Positions 55,584 through 63,998 of a stretch of DNA of 64,000 nt are shown here, piece by piece (positions within the stretch are counted from its first letter, which is position 1; the number at the start of each line of letters is the position of its first letter). The notes beneath the pieces are model-generated. The model had not been told where the DNA came from. It saw only the letters and a list, made by a program, of their open reading frames with translations, and did not search any database. The translations under genes were made by a program, and so were the position numbers. Location: assembly GCA_003217735.2 (NCBI GenBank), contig CP031585.1, positions 3,769,501 to 3,833,500 on the forward strand, written 5' to 3'. The DNA is from Marinibacterium anthonyi. GTDB taxonomy: Bacteria > Pseudomonadota > Alphaproteobacteria > Rhodobacterales > Rhodobacteraceae.

Positions 55584-56045
55584 TCAGTAGCCCGAACTGC
55601 GCAGGATGTCCGGCCAGTTGGCGTCCGCGCGCGCGATATTGCCCGGCATGTCCTCGAGCCAGCGGTCGTGGGTGGCCTCGTCCTGGGTCAGGTACAGCCG
55701 CCCGCTCGACAATTGCCAGGCCCGGGGACTGCCCGGCTTCAGCTGGCCCTGCGACAGGGCATAGGCGCAATAGCCGCCGTAACGGGGCGCCATGGACCAG
55801 GGATTCGCCTCGAAGATGTCGCGATGCGCGGGGGTCGCGAAATACCACACCGCGCCCTTCCACATCAGCCCGATGTCCCGGCGCCCGCGCCGGGGTTCGC
55901 GCGCCGCGAAATAGCTCACCGCGTCATAGCCATCCAGCGCCACACCGTCCGTCGCGCAGAACACCGCCCGATAGGCCAGTGCCGGGCCGGCGGCCAGGCC
56001 GACTCCGGCGGCGGCGCTGGTGGCAAGGAACTGACGGCGGTTCAT
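55584..56045 (-). CDS. Tat-exported YHS domain protein
   Basis: A 153-residue protein with a twin-arginine signal (MNRRQFLATSAAAGVGLAAG) and a YHS domain: DGVALDGYDAVSYFAAREP, MWKGAVWYFATPAHRDIFEANP and APRYGGYCAYALSQG. YHS domains are linked to metal binding. Tat export suggests folding with a cofactor before export. The start is fixed by the RR motif. Confidence 0.8.
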   Translation of the reverse strand: MNRRQFLATSAAAGVGLAAGPALAYRAVFCATDGVALDGYDAVSYFAAREPRRGRRDIGLMWKGAVWYFATPAHRDIFEANPWSMAPRYGGYCAYALSQGQLKPGSPRAWQLSSGRLYLTQDEATHDRWLEDMPGNIARADANWPDILRSSGY

Positions 56046-56188
56046 CTGGCTGGGGGCTCCGGCTGGGGGGATGATATGTTCTCCCCCCAAATTGGCCGAC
56101 CGGCGCGCCGCCGCCAAGACCGGCAACGCAGATGTGAGCGGTGTTGCAAAGCCTCTCACGCGACTGTGCGCAGGCCTTGCGCAGGCGG

Positions 56189-56965
56189 TCACGCCCGTTG
56201 CGTTGCGTAAAGCGCGATGGCCGCCGCGTTCGACACGTTGAGCGATCCAAAGCCCCCCGCCGCGTCGATGCGCACCAGCCGGTCCACCGTCTCGCGCGTC
56301 TTGGGGCGCAGCCCGGGCCCTTCGGCCCCCAGCACAAGGGCCACGGGGCGGTCGCCATGCCCCTCCAGCGCGGTTTCCAGCGTCACCTCGCCTTCGCCGT
56401 CCAGCCCCAGCACCAGGTAGCCCATGTCCTGCAATGACGTGATCGCCTCGGAGAGGTTGCGTACCCTCAGGTAGGGCTGGCGTTCCAGCGCGCCGCTGGC
56501 CGTCTTGGCCAGCGCACCGGTTTCGGGCGCCGAATAATGCCAGGGCGCGATCACCGCCGAGGCGCCCAGCACCTCGGCCGACCGCAGGATGGCGCCCACG
56601 TTGTGCGGGTCGGTCACCCGGTCCAGCAGCAGCACGCGCGGCGCCGACGTTTCGCCGATACAGACATCCTCCAGCCGTCCCCAATCCAGCGGCCTGACCT
56701 CAAGCGCCGCGCCCTGGTGCACCGACGCCGGATCGATCGGCGCGCTGAACTTGCGCGGTTCCTCGACCTCGGGCGTCAGGCCCGATGCCGCGATGGCATC
56801 TTCCAGCTTGGCCTGCGCATTCGGCGTCACCAGCAGCCGCAGTTTTTCGCGCCGCGGATTCTGCAGCGCGTCGCGCACCGCATGCAGGCCGAACAGCCAG
56901 ACGGTTTCCGTCTTGGCGGCCTTTTTCGCCTGTTCCTTTTCCACGACCCATTTGGGCTTTTTCAT
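56189..56965 (-). CDS. rlmB: 23S rRNA (guanosine2251-2'-O)-methyltransferase RlmB
   Basis: A SpoU-family methyltransferase of the ribosomal P loop. The 258-residue protein has a substrate-binding N domain (VWLFGLHAVRDALQNP) and the knotted SPOUT domain with motif 1 DRVTDPHNVGAILRSAE, motif 2 LVLGAEGPGL and motif 3 SLNVSNAAAIALY. Its start faces the tRNA-Tyr promoter. Confidence 0.93.
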   Translation of the reverse strand: MKKPKWVVEKEQAKKAAKTETVWLFGLHAVRDALQNPRREKLRLLVTPNAQAKLEDAIAASGLTPEVEEPRKFSAPIDPASVHQGAALEVRPLDWGRLEDVCIGETSAPRVLLLDRVTDPHNVGAILRSAEVLGASAVIAPWHYSAPETGALAKTASGALERQPYLRVRNLSEAITSLQDMGYLVLGLDGEGEVTLETALEGHGDRPVALVLGAEGPGLRPKTRETVDRLVRIDAAGGFGSLNVSNAAAIALYATQRA

Positions 56966-57014
56966 CTTCGGCCTCGCATCTGCATCTGACGTCGGGAAAC
57001 CTCGGTTTTTCCTG

Positions 57015-57043
57015 TTGACGCCCCTTGGACGCGCTTGTAATCA
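57015..57043 (+). promoter_or_regulatory. Promoter of tRNA-Tyr
   Basis: TTGACG, 17 bases, then TAATCA: a good sigma-70-type promoter. The tRNA starts 32 bases after the -10 box. Confidence 0.6.
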
Positions 57044-57074
57044 CGCCTCCACGCCGGGTGCAACGCCCGGAGAT

Positions 57075-57158
57075 GGGCGACAGGCCGCAAGGTGTGGCAG
57101 GGGACTGTAACTCCCTCGCGGAGACGCACGCCTGGTTCGATTCCAGGGTCGCCCACCA
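57075..57158 (+). tRNA. tRNA-Tyr (GTA)
   Basis: An 84-base class II tRNA with acceptor GGGCGAC/GTCGCCC, discriminator A and encoded CCA, anticodon loop CTGTAAC (GTA), a long variable arm, and T arm CCTGG/CCAGG with TTCGATT. It decodes TAC and TAT. The mobile element on its 3' side makes the 3' end a probable attachment site. Confidence 0.95.
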
Positions 57159-58440
57159 TCCCACACTTTGGGGTGAAAAAATCCGCTAACACCTTGAAAG
57201 GAAAGGTGGTTTTAGCGGTTCGATAGCCGGTTTCGCGGTTATATCGCAAAGGCTCCGCAAAGGTCAGTTTCAGCACTGTTCTCTTGAGAGGCAGGCTTCC
57301 CTTTTCGTAGATATTCCAAGGATTTGCCAAGAACCCCAGCGCGTGTTCGATAAACTCCTCGAACCTGCCCTGCGGAGGCACCGACTGAGCCGCTTGTTCG
57401 GCCAAGTTGATCTTCTGCCGCTCCAGCTTGTTGATGCGGGTCTCATAGGCTTGAATGACCGATGGAGTGGATGCGTCCACGATTCTATCGAGCAGGCCCT
57501 CAATCTGGCCTTCGATGTCCTTAATCTGCACGTGTAGCGCCTTGCTGGCGTTAGCTGCTTCTGCAAGGCGCATATCCCAGATATCGGTGAACATCGCCCT
57601 TGCCAGCGCGACGAGCTGGCGCGCCGGTTGCAAGGACCGTAGCATGGCTTCGGCTCCATCCTCGATATCGGCGCGCGGGATAGACTTGCGCTTTGAAGCG
57701 CAACCCGGCGTGTCGCAGAGTAAATTCGGGTAATGCTTCTTGCGTCCCTTGGACCAGCATGAGGTCAAAGGCTGCCCGCAATCGTCACAAGCCACAAAGC
57801 CTCGCAAAGGGAAGTCATCGTTAATGTCTTTCCGCGCAGGCGCATACACATTGCCCTGCAGAGCGGCTTGCACACGCTCGTATGTAGCAAAGCTGATTAG
57901 AGGCTCATGGTGGCCCTTGCGGAGGCTCACGCCCCAATCTGGCGCCTCCACATAGCCCGCATAGACGGACCGCTGAAGCATATCCTTAACCCTGCTCGGG
58001 TGGACGTAGCCCGACGCACCGCTCTTTGGGAATTCGGGCTTGGCTTCGAGGAAGCGTTTCACTTCCACCTGTGAAGCGAACCTGCCATGGGCGAAGCCCT
58101 CCAACGCCTCGGCAATGATCGATGCCACCGGCTCATCGCGCACCAGCAGCTTGCCGTGCACCTTGTCTTTCGCGTAGCGATAGCCGACCGGCGGATGGAA
58201 GACATGATAGCCTTTCTCCACGCGGGCCTTCATTTTCTGGACCACCTGGCGACTATTCTGTTCACGTTCCAGCTGGCCCTGAGCGGCGATCACGGTTTCG
58301 ATGAAACGGCCTTCGGGTGTATCCTCGAAACGGAAGTTCAGGCATTCGACGCTGGCACCTTGAGCTACCCCCCGAAATTCGGACACTGACATAAGCTACG
58401 ATTTGCAGTCTGCTGATCTTCGACGAGAAGGAGATCAGAG

Positions 58441-58734
58441 ATGTCGAAACGGAAGCAGCACGCGCCTGAGTTCAAGGCGAAGGTCGCGCTGGAAGCCCTG
58501 AAAGGCGAGGAGACGGCCGCCGAGCTGGCAAGCCGGTTCGGGGTGCATCCGACGATGATCCATCAATGGAAGCGAGCCCTGCTCGAAGGCGCCTCCGGTG
58601 TGTTCGAGCGCGGGGGCCGCAAGAAGCCCGAGATTGACGAGGAGCAGGTGAAGGAGCTCCACGCCAAGATCGGGGAGCTGGCGGTGGCCAACTCTTTTTT
58701 GGAACGAAAGCTGAAGCCCTGGGGCGGGAAGTGA
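58441..58734 (+). CDS. IS3-family transposase OrfA
   Basis: A 97-residue DNA-binding protein with a helix-turn-helix (FKAKVALEALKGEETAAELASRFGV) and a leucine-zipper-like C terminus (IGELAVANSFLERKL), as in IS3 OrfA proteins. The slippery heptamer T TTT TTG at 58695-58701 lies in phase to shift ribosomes into orfB by -1, giving the OrfAB transposase. Confidence 0.88.
   Translation: MSKRKQHAPEFKAKVALEALKGEETAAELASRFGVHPTMIHQWKRALLEGASGVFERGGRKKPEIDEEQVKELHAKIGELAVANSFLERKLKPWGGK
58695..58701 (+). other. Programmed -1 frameshift site
   Basis: Codons TCT TTT TTG contain heptamer T TTT TTG in the orfA frame; a -1 slip gives a frame open into orfB with no stop between. The match to the X XXY YYZ rule supports frameshifting, as used by IS3-family elements. 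Confidence 0.55.
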
Positions 58735-59594
58735 GGCGCGGCATGATCGAGCCGGACCACCCGGACCTGTCGATCGGCCAGCAGTGCAAGCTGCTGTCGA
58801 TCGCGCGCTCGTCTTTCTACTACACGCCCAAGGGCGAGTCTGAGCGGAACCTCGGCCTGATGCGGCGGATCGACGAGCAGTTCCTGGAGACGCCGTTCTT
58901 CGGCGTTCGGCAGATGACCTGGCATCTGCGTAACGACGGACACCTTGTGAACGAGAAGCGCATCCGGCGACTGATGCGCCTGATGGGGCTAATGCCGATT
59001 TACGAGAAGCCCAACACGAGCAGGCCGACGAAGGGCCACAAGACCTATCCCTACCTGCTCAGAGGTCTGCGGGTGGAACGCCCGAACCAGGTCTGGTGCT
59101 CGGATATCACCTACCTGCCCATGCGGCGCGGGTTCCTATACCTCGTGGCGATCATGGACTGGCACACCCGCAAGGTCCTGTCCTGGCGGATCTCGAACAC
59201 GCTGGAGGCCGACTTCTGTGTCGAGGCGCTGAACGAGGCCATCCACAAGTTCGGCCCGCCAGAGATAATGAATACAGATCAGGGATCCCAGTTCACCTCC
59301 TTTGCCTGGACGGATCGGCTCCGCCGGTCCAGCGTGCGCATATCGATGGATGGGAAAGGCCGGTTCCTCGACAACATCTTCATCGAGAGGCTGTGGCGCA
59401 CCCTGAAATACGAGTGCGTCTACCTGCATGCCTGGGAGACCGGATCGGAGACGAAAGCGGCCATCCGGAAATGGATGAGCTTCTACAACAACCAGCGCCC
59501 GCATTCAGCCCTGGGCGGCCAGCCTCCGGCGCTGGTCTACTGGCAGAGAAATGATATCAACCAACCCGATCAGCAGGTGCAACGAGTAGCTTAA
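58731..59594 (+). CDS. IS3-family transposase OrfB (DDE integrase core)
   Basis: The catalytic part of the transposase, 287 residues. The DDE triad is visible: Asp in VWCSDITYLPM, Asp in MNTDQGSQFTSF and Glu in DNIFIERLWRTLK, with the usual spacing. It starts with GTG overlapping orfA and is more likely made as a fusion by frameshift. Confidence 0.92.
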   Translation: MRRGMIEPDHPDLSIGQQCKLLSIARSSFYYTPKGESERNLGLMRRIDEQFLETPFFGVRQMTWHLRNDGHLVNEKRIRRLMRLMGLMPIYEKPNTSRPTKGHKTYPYLLRGLRVERPNQVWCSDITYLPMRRGFLYLVAIMDWHTRKVLSWRISNTLEADFCVEALNEAIHKFGPPEIMNTDQGSQFTSFAWTDRLRRSSVRISMDGKGRFLDNIFIERLWRTLKYECVYLHAWETGSETKAAIRKWMSFYNNQRPHSALGGQPPALVYWQRNDINQPDQQVQRVA

Positions 59595-59974
59595 TTTACG
59601 CCAGATCCTGTCCAATAGATGGGGAGTAGCTCACCGCGCTGCGCAAACTCCCGGCGAAGTTTGATATGAAACTCGGTGTCGCGCGCAAAACGCTTCAGGT
59701 CATCGAAGATGACCACGTAATTGCGGTCCTTCTCGGAATCGAGATAGGCGAGCATGGCGCGCATCGCGGGGCGCTTCATGAAGTCGCCGCCCCCGCTGAT
59801 ATCGTCGGGAAAGACCATTTCGACCGCGTAGCCGTGTTCTTGCGCGTAGGCGCGGCAACGATGCTCCTGGCTCTCCAGGCCGTGGCCGTCAGTCTTCTGC
59901 TTCCTGTCCGAGACACGGCAATAGATCAGCGCAACCTGCGCCTTGTCCGGTTTGAGTTGAGCTTGTGGTTTCAT
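59591..59974 (-). pseudogene. Large serine recombinase, N-terminal fragment (IS-split)
   Basis: Residues 1-114 are the start of a serine recombinase: ALIYCRVSDRKQ with the catalytic Ser, GLESQEHRCRAYAQEHGY, FPDDISGGGDFMKRPAMRAML and VVIFDDLKRFARDTEFHIKL. The frame then enters the IS (ELLPIYWTGSGVN) and stops. It follows the partner gene after 30 bases, so the two formed an operon. The split should inactivate the integrase and fix the element in place. Confidence 0.85.
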
Positions 59975-60004
59975 GTAACCCGCCTTTCTTCTTGTGCCGG
60001 GGCG

Positions 60005-60385
60005 CTAGTCGCGCTCCGGGCTATCGTTGAATTCACTCGCGAGACCAGTGTCGTCGGAGGGTAGCACATTCGAATCGTGCGAAGATGCGAGATCAAGGTT
60101 TTTCTCGACTTGTCCACAGGCCTGCTGGACAGGATGCACCCCGAAGCCAAGCTCGACAAAGGCCATCATGATGCTCCAGAGCGCGTTCATGATTTCTGCC
60201 CGCTGCGCATCGCTCAGCGAGGGGTCATCCAAATAGGCCTGATACTTTTCGACATCGATACCAAGGCTGTGTTCGTTAGCCTTGCGCATCGCGTGATCGA
60301 GCGCCTGACTGTGATCTGGCAGCACCGATTTTTCGAACTGGCCAGAAAGCCTATCTGCGGCTTTGTTCGGGGTCTCATCTTTCAT
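60005..60385 (-). CDS. Conserved partner protein of the recombinase, function unknown
   Basis: A 126-residue acidic, soluble protein. The core VEKYQAYLDDPSLSDAQRAE and ALWSIMMAFVELGFGVHPVQQ recalls small proteins found next to serine recombinases in alphaproteobacterial islands (recalled similarity). It could be a directionality factor or a regulator, but nothing in the sequence proves this. GAGGAT precedes ATG 60385; the recombinase start follows 30 bases after its stop. Confidence 0.6.
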   Translation of the reverse strand: MKDETPNKAADRLSGQFEKSVLPDHSQALDHAMRKANEHSLGIDVEKYQAYLDDPSLSDAQRAEIMNALWSIMMAFVELGFGVHPVQQACGQVEKNLDLASSHDSNVLPSDDTGLASEFNDSPERD

Positions 60386-60431
60386 ACAACCATCCTCGCA
60401 TCGTTGTGTTGTTTCTAGATCTGGTTGCCCC

Positions 60432-60472
60432 TATACTTTAGTATACTACCCATAGTAGAATTTTGCAAAATT
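60432..60472. promoter_or_regulatory. Operator-like cluster of three palindromes upstream of the recombinase operon
   Basis: In an AT-rich patch: TATACT-TT-AGTATA (60432-60445), TACTA-CCCA-TAGTA (60444-60457) and the perfect 14-bp AATTTTGCAAAATT (60459-60472). They lie 47-87 bases upstream of the partner-gene start, so they probably form the promoter and operators controlling element excision. Confidence 0.55.
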
Positions 60473-60559
60473 GAGGGGCGTGTTGGGTGTCCTCACCTCA
60501 TGCGAAGGCTTGTGCGATATGCCCTCGCGGCACCGAGAGGATTAGGCGGAAAAAAGCGC

Positions 60560-62503
60560 TCATCGCTTCCTCCACATGATCAGGGGACAGTAGCCCGAGG
60601 CCTCGAACCCTTCCGAGACCACGGGCAGGCCGAGATAGCGGCAATAGCTATGCGAGCGCGTGTACTCCCAAAGCAGGTGCGGCGTACCGAAGGTGCTGAC
60701 GACAAATGCCAGCGCGCCGATGACGATCAGCGGCGTTGCAGGAACCGTCCCGGCAAGCGCAGTCAGAACCGGGCGAAGGACCGGTCGGCGCGACCGTGTG
60801 ATGGCCCGTTTACCTGCGCGCGCAGAGACAGCGCGTCCGCGCCGGATGCGCATCTTGATCTTGCCCAGATAGCGGGTGCCACCATGAAGCGGGTTATTCG
60901 CCACTTGCATGCGCCAGGGCATGACCTCGTGATACCCGGCCTTCATGACGCGTGCGGCCCGCAGGTTCTTGATAAACAGGATTTGCTCATCATCGCTCAA
61001 GCGGCGGATTTGATCCGGGGTCAGCAACGGCTTTCTGGATTTGCCAATCGACAGGCTAGGCGTCTCTCCGGGTGTTGCGCCCAAGCCGAAGCTTTCGGAA
61101 GAAACCTCTTCCTCGCCCAGCATCTGACTCACAAGCCGGGCGGTCTCCAGGGAAGACACGCCAAAGAACTGCTTTACATCGGTTTGGCTCAGGATCGTGG
61201 CCATCGCCTCGCGGCCATAGACACGGGCAATCTCTTCGAGCTCCTGCACCACCATCCAGCACCGCACCCCATAGCCGCCAAGCGCCGTCAGGGCGTTCGG
61301 CAGGCCTGGGAGCCGGTAGTTGGTGAACTCATCGAGCAGGAACTGCACCGGCACCGCGTTGTCGCTGCGCACCAGCTCCTTCAGCGCGGCCCAGATCAGC
61401 AGGCCGAGCCAGGGCGCGAATACATCCATCCGGGAATAATCACAGACCAGAAACAGCGTGGTCTTTTCGCGCTTCAGATCGGCGAAGCGGAAGTCGCAGT
61501 GTGTCATCGACGGGGCAAGCCGCCCGCTGGGACCGAACGCGACCAGGGCTTGCACCGCCCCTTCGCGGAACGATTCAAAGTGTTTGATATTGGCCCGCGC
61601 CGTCGCGGCGATGTTCCGGGCGAGCGTGGCCAGTTCTCCGCCAAGGGCAGCACTGTCCCGCGCCTCCTTTAGCAATTCAACGAAGGCACCGTTATCCCCG
61701 AGCACGGTGAATGCACCCGGCAGATTGGCCTCGGTCTCCTCCCGCAGCACGCACAGCGCCACAACCACAAACACAATCAGTTTGCGCGTGCCATTCGGCC
61801 AGAACGGATCGCGCTCGCCGCCCGGCGGCGGCGGCACCAATTGGAAGGCAAGCGACCAGGCATCCGCAATGACATCCTCTGACGCGCAGGCGAGATCATC
61901 CAAGAGGATCTGAAGCGGGTTGTAGCCCGCATTGCCTAGCCCGAACTTATGCCCCGGGTTGACGATGATGACAGGCTGGCCGTGCCGCTCCTCGATCAGC
62001 TGCGCCGTCTGCGCGGCCAATTCGCCTTTCATATCCGCCACGATTCTGCTGGTGCCGATGTCGTGGCAGAGCGCCGCCATTACAAAGCCTGTGGTCTTGC
62101 CCTTGCGGGCGGGAGAGCACAGCAGACCGTGAACGCACGTGTCAATGAAAAGCGGCTGGCCATCCAAAATGCCCAAGAACAGCCCCTTGGCCTGCCCAAG
62201 CCCCGCTTTGCGCGCCTGTTTCACTGTCAACCAGCTGGCCGAGGCCTCGCTACGTTTGGGCCGAAGCGCCCGAAAGATGCGCCCCAGCTTGAGTGTGGCA
62301 GCCATCAACTCAGCAACAACGCCGCTCACGCCAATCCCAAAGACGAGCGCCCCGGCGGCCCAGGCATAAAGCCACCATTCGGGGCCAAAACTGCCCGGCT
62401 GAACATACGGCCAGCTGTGATAGAGCCCGTATCCGAGCGCAGTCGTGACCAGCAGCTTCTGGATCAGGCCCGCGCCGGGCTTATGAGGAGCGCCGTGCAT
62501 CAC
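60560..62503 (-). CDS. VirD4/TraG-type conjugative coupling protein
   Basis: The type IV coupling ATPase that brings relaxase-bound DNA to a conjugation channel. The 647-residue protein has two N-terminal membrane helices (about 15-70), a P-loop-like CSPARKGKTTGFVMAAL, the central VirD4 fold with Walker B QFLLDEFTNYRLPGLP and LSQTDVKQFFGVSS, and an additional C-terminal hydrophobic helix (TPLIVIGALAFVVSTFG), which is unusual. The P-loop deviates from GxxGxGK[ST] at its first glycines. It overlaps the next upstream gene by four bases. Confidence 0.88.
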   Translation of the reverse strand: MMHGAPHKPGAGLIQKLLVTTALGYGLYHSWPYVQPGSFGPEWWLYAWAAGALVFGIGVSGVVAELMAATLKLGRIFRALRPKRSEASASWLTVKQARKAGLGQAKGLFLGILDGQPLFIDTCVHGLLCSPARKGKTTGFVMAALCHDIGTSRIVADMKGELAAQTAQLIEERHGQPVIIVNPGHKFGLGNAGYNPLQILLDDLACASEDVIADAWSLAFQLVPPPPGGERDPFWPNGTRKLIVFVVVALCVLREETEANLPGAFTVLGDNGAFVELLKEARDSAALGGELATLARNIAATARANIKHFESFREGAVQALVAFGPSGRLAPSMTHCDFRFADLKREKTTLFLVCDYSRMDVFAPWLGLLIWAALKELVRSDNAVPVQFLLDEFTNYRLPGLPNALTALGGYGVRCWMVVQELEEIARVYGREAMATILSQTDVKQFFGVSSLETARLVSQMLGEEEVSSESFGLGATPGETPSLSIGKSRKPLLTPDQIRRLSDDEQILFIKNLRAARVMKAGYHEVMPWRMQVANNPLHGGTRYLGKIKMRIRRGRAVSARAGKRAITRSRRPVLRPVLTALAGTVPATPLIVIGALAFVVSTFGTPHLLWEYTRSHSYCRYLGLPVVSEGFEASGYCPLIMWRKR

Positions 62504-63087
62504 AGCGCTTCCGGGAAATGGCAGGCAGCTTTGGCCTGATCCAGCTGTGCCCGCGTCAAATCAGCGTCGCTCAATTGCGCGGGGCTGACTCGGGTCCAAC
62601 GCACGGCTTCGCCAGACGTTTGATTGCCGAGCGTGATCTGGCGGCGCAGCCCCCGCACATCGCGGTCCAGATAACACCATGCTTCCGACCAGACTTCGGG
62701 CTTCAGGACCGAGGCGAACCGAATGCCGGTCGACACTTTGCCGAAGCGCAGGGTCTCGGTTTGAAACTGGCTGTAGTTCTCGACCAGGCCGTTAAGTGCC
62801 TCCAGCTCTTTCCGACGGGCCTCATACTCCGTAGCCTGGCGAACAAGATCGTCGCGTTCGGCTTCCACGGCGCGGTGCGCTGCCTCCAGCGCGGCGAACT
62901 TTTCCGCCACGCAGGCGCTGCCCTCCGCCGGGATGCCAGCTATGCAGCGCAGCTGCGTGCCGAGCGCCTTGAGGCCCGGCAGTTGCTCTGCGGCCAGGGA
63001 CAGTACCAAGGCGATGATCCCTGCGGAGAAGGCGGCCGCCATGGCAAAGCCAATGGCTGTTCCGAACATGCCCTTGAGCGCTTTCAT
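62500..63087 (-). CDS. Conjugation accessory protein with membrane helix and coiled coil
   Basis: A 195-residue protein with an N-terminal membrane helix (TAIGFAMAAAFSAGIIALVLSL), a periplasmic coiled coil (ALEAAHRAVEAERDDLVRQATE), and four cysteines in the mature part (LRCIAG, SACVAEK, EAWCYLD, KAACHF). It overlaps virD4 and the next gene by four bases each. No family recognised; the tight coupling to virD4 argues for a role in transfer. Confidence 0.6.
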   Translation of the reverse strand: MKALKGMFGTAIGFAMAAAFSAGIIALVLSLAAEQLPGLKALGTQLRCIAGIPAEGSACVAEKFAALEAAHRAVEAERDDLVRQATEYEARRKELEALNGLVENYSQFQTETLRFGKVSTGIRFASVLKPEVWSEAWCYLDRDVRGLRRQITLGNQTSGEAVRWTRVSPAQLSDADLTRAQLDQAKAACHFPEAL

Positions 63088-63998
63088 TGGAATTCTCCTG
63101 TGTGAATTGAAAATTTGCGCGCCCGGGATTTGATCGCCGCGCCCGCAAAGAGCAGCGTGGAGAGAGGCGCGAACAGATCGATGGCAAGCGCCAGAGCGAG
63201 CTGGGGCAGATGCAGCGTCCAGTGCTTCAGCACCACGACCTGCGCGGGGCTAAGATTGGCGCGGTCCGCATGTGGCAGCGGCAGAGATTGGATGTCATCG
63301 ACAAGGGCGGAGATCGCCGCACCAGACGCCCGCTCTTCCTGCACGATAGCGGCCACGGCTTGCGCTTGAGCCTGGGCGAGCGTGCCGGTGACGCTCTCTA
63401 GCTCGGCCACCGAACCGGCCATGGCGTTTGAGGCGGCGCGCAAGCCGCGCGTCCGGTCGGCATTCTCAAGGTCCTGCAAAAGCCGGTCCAGTTGCCGAGC
63501 GAGCCCCAGGAATGCCAGCTCACGCGCGCCGATAGGCACGTCCCGCTGAAAGATGATCTGATCGAGCTCAGCCGAAAGAGCCGAGATATCGCGGCTGCGG
63601 GACTCATTGGCGGCAATCGTCTCTTCCAGCGCATCAGCGATTGCACGCTTGCCGGTGCAGAATCCCAGCAGATAGCCCGTAACGATGCCCTTGCCGCGCG
63701 CACCAGTTATCGCACCCGTTTGAAGCTCTTGTTCATAGCGGGCGCAGGCGCTTTCCGCCTGCGGGCCAATCACCAGCAGCGCATCATTCATCGCGGCCGC
63801 CCGGCGGGACAAGAGCTCCGCCTTGGCCGCGTAGGCATCGGCCTGCCGCTGAAGCTCCAGACCGCGCGCCGAATCCTGCGCCAGACCGATGAAGCTGGTA
63901 TAGGTGCTAGACAATCCCAGGATCACGATCAGCACCACAACGACGACAACGCCGATGCTGCGCGCCTGAAAGCTCTCATAGCGCGGGATCAGGCGCAT
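63084..63998 (-). CDS. Conjugation accessory membrane protein with coiled coil
   Basis: A 304-residue protein with an N-terminal helix (IGVVVVVVLIVILGLSSTYTS), a long helical periplasmic part (residues ~45-240), and a second helix near the C terminus (ALALAIDLFAPLSTLLFAG). The layout resembles a chemoreceptor-like sensor without a signalling domain, but no family is recognised. ATG 63998 is two bases from the window edge, so a start further out cannot be excluded. Confidence 0.55.
   Translation of the reverse strand: MRLIPRYESFQARSIGVVVVVVLIVILGLSSTYTSFIGLAQDSARGLELQRQADAYAAKAELLSRRAAAMNDALLVIGPQAESACARYEQELQTGAITGARGKGIVTGYLLGFCTGKRAIADALEETIAANESRSRDISALSAELDQIIFQRDVPIGARELAFLGLARQLDRLLQDLENADRTRGLRAASNAMAGSVAELESVTGTLAQAQAQAVAAIVQEERASGAAISALVDDIQSLPLPHADRANLSPAQVVVLKHWTLHLPQLALALAIDLFAPLSTLLFAGAAIKSRARKFSIHTGEFQ

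Larger units (their letters stand above)
56962..58392 (-). pseudogene. Large serine recombinase, C-terminal fragment (IS-split)
   Basis: Carries the recombinase domain (HPPVGYRYAKDKVHGKLLV), the zinc ribbon (VACDDCGQPL ... LCDTPGCASKRKS) and the coiled coil (IKDIEGQIEGLLDRI) of a large serine integrase, but lacks the catalytic N terminus, which lies at 59633-59974 beyond an IS3 element. The first 11 codons come from the IS. The last ~85 codons run antisense through tRNA-Tyr (GDPGIEPGVRLREG is tRNA-derived) and are not true protein; the native end is probably near FFTPKCG at about 57170. The frame continues in register with the N-terminal part once the IS is removed. Confidence 0.8.
58360..59632 (+). 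mobile_element. IS3-family insertion sequence splitting the recombinase
   Basis: About 1.27 kb with orfA and orfB in -1 register. The ends are related inverted sequences: TGAGCTACCCC on the left and GGGGAGTAGCTCA on the right. ACC at 58357-58359 and 59633-59635 is a likely 3-bp target duplication; removing the IS and one ACC rejoins the recombinase in frame (AQRG then ASVECL). With TG...CA ends the boundaries would shift by one base. Confidence 0.8.
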
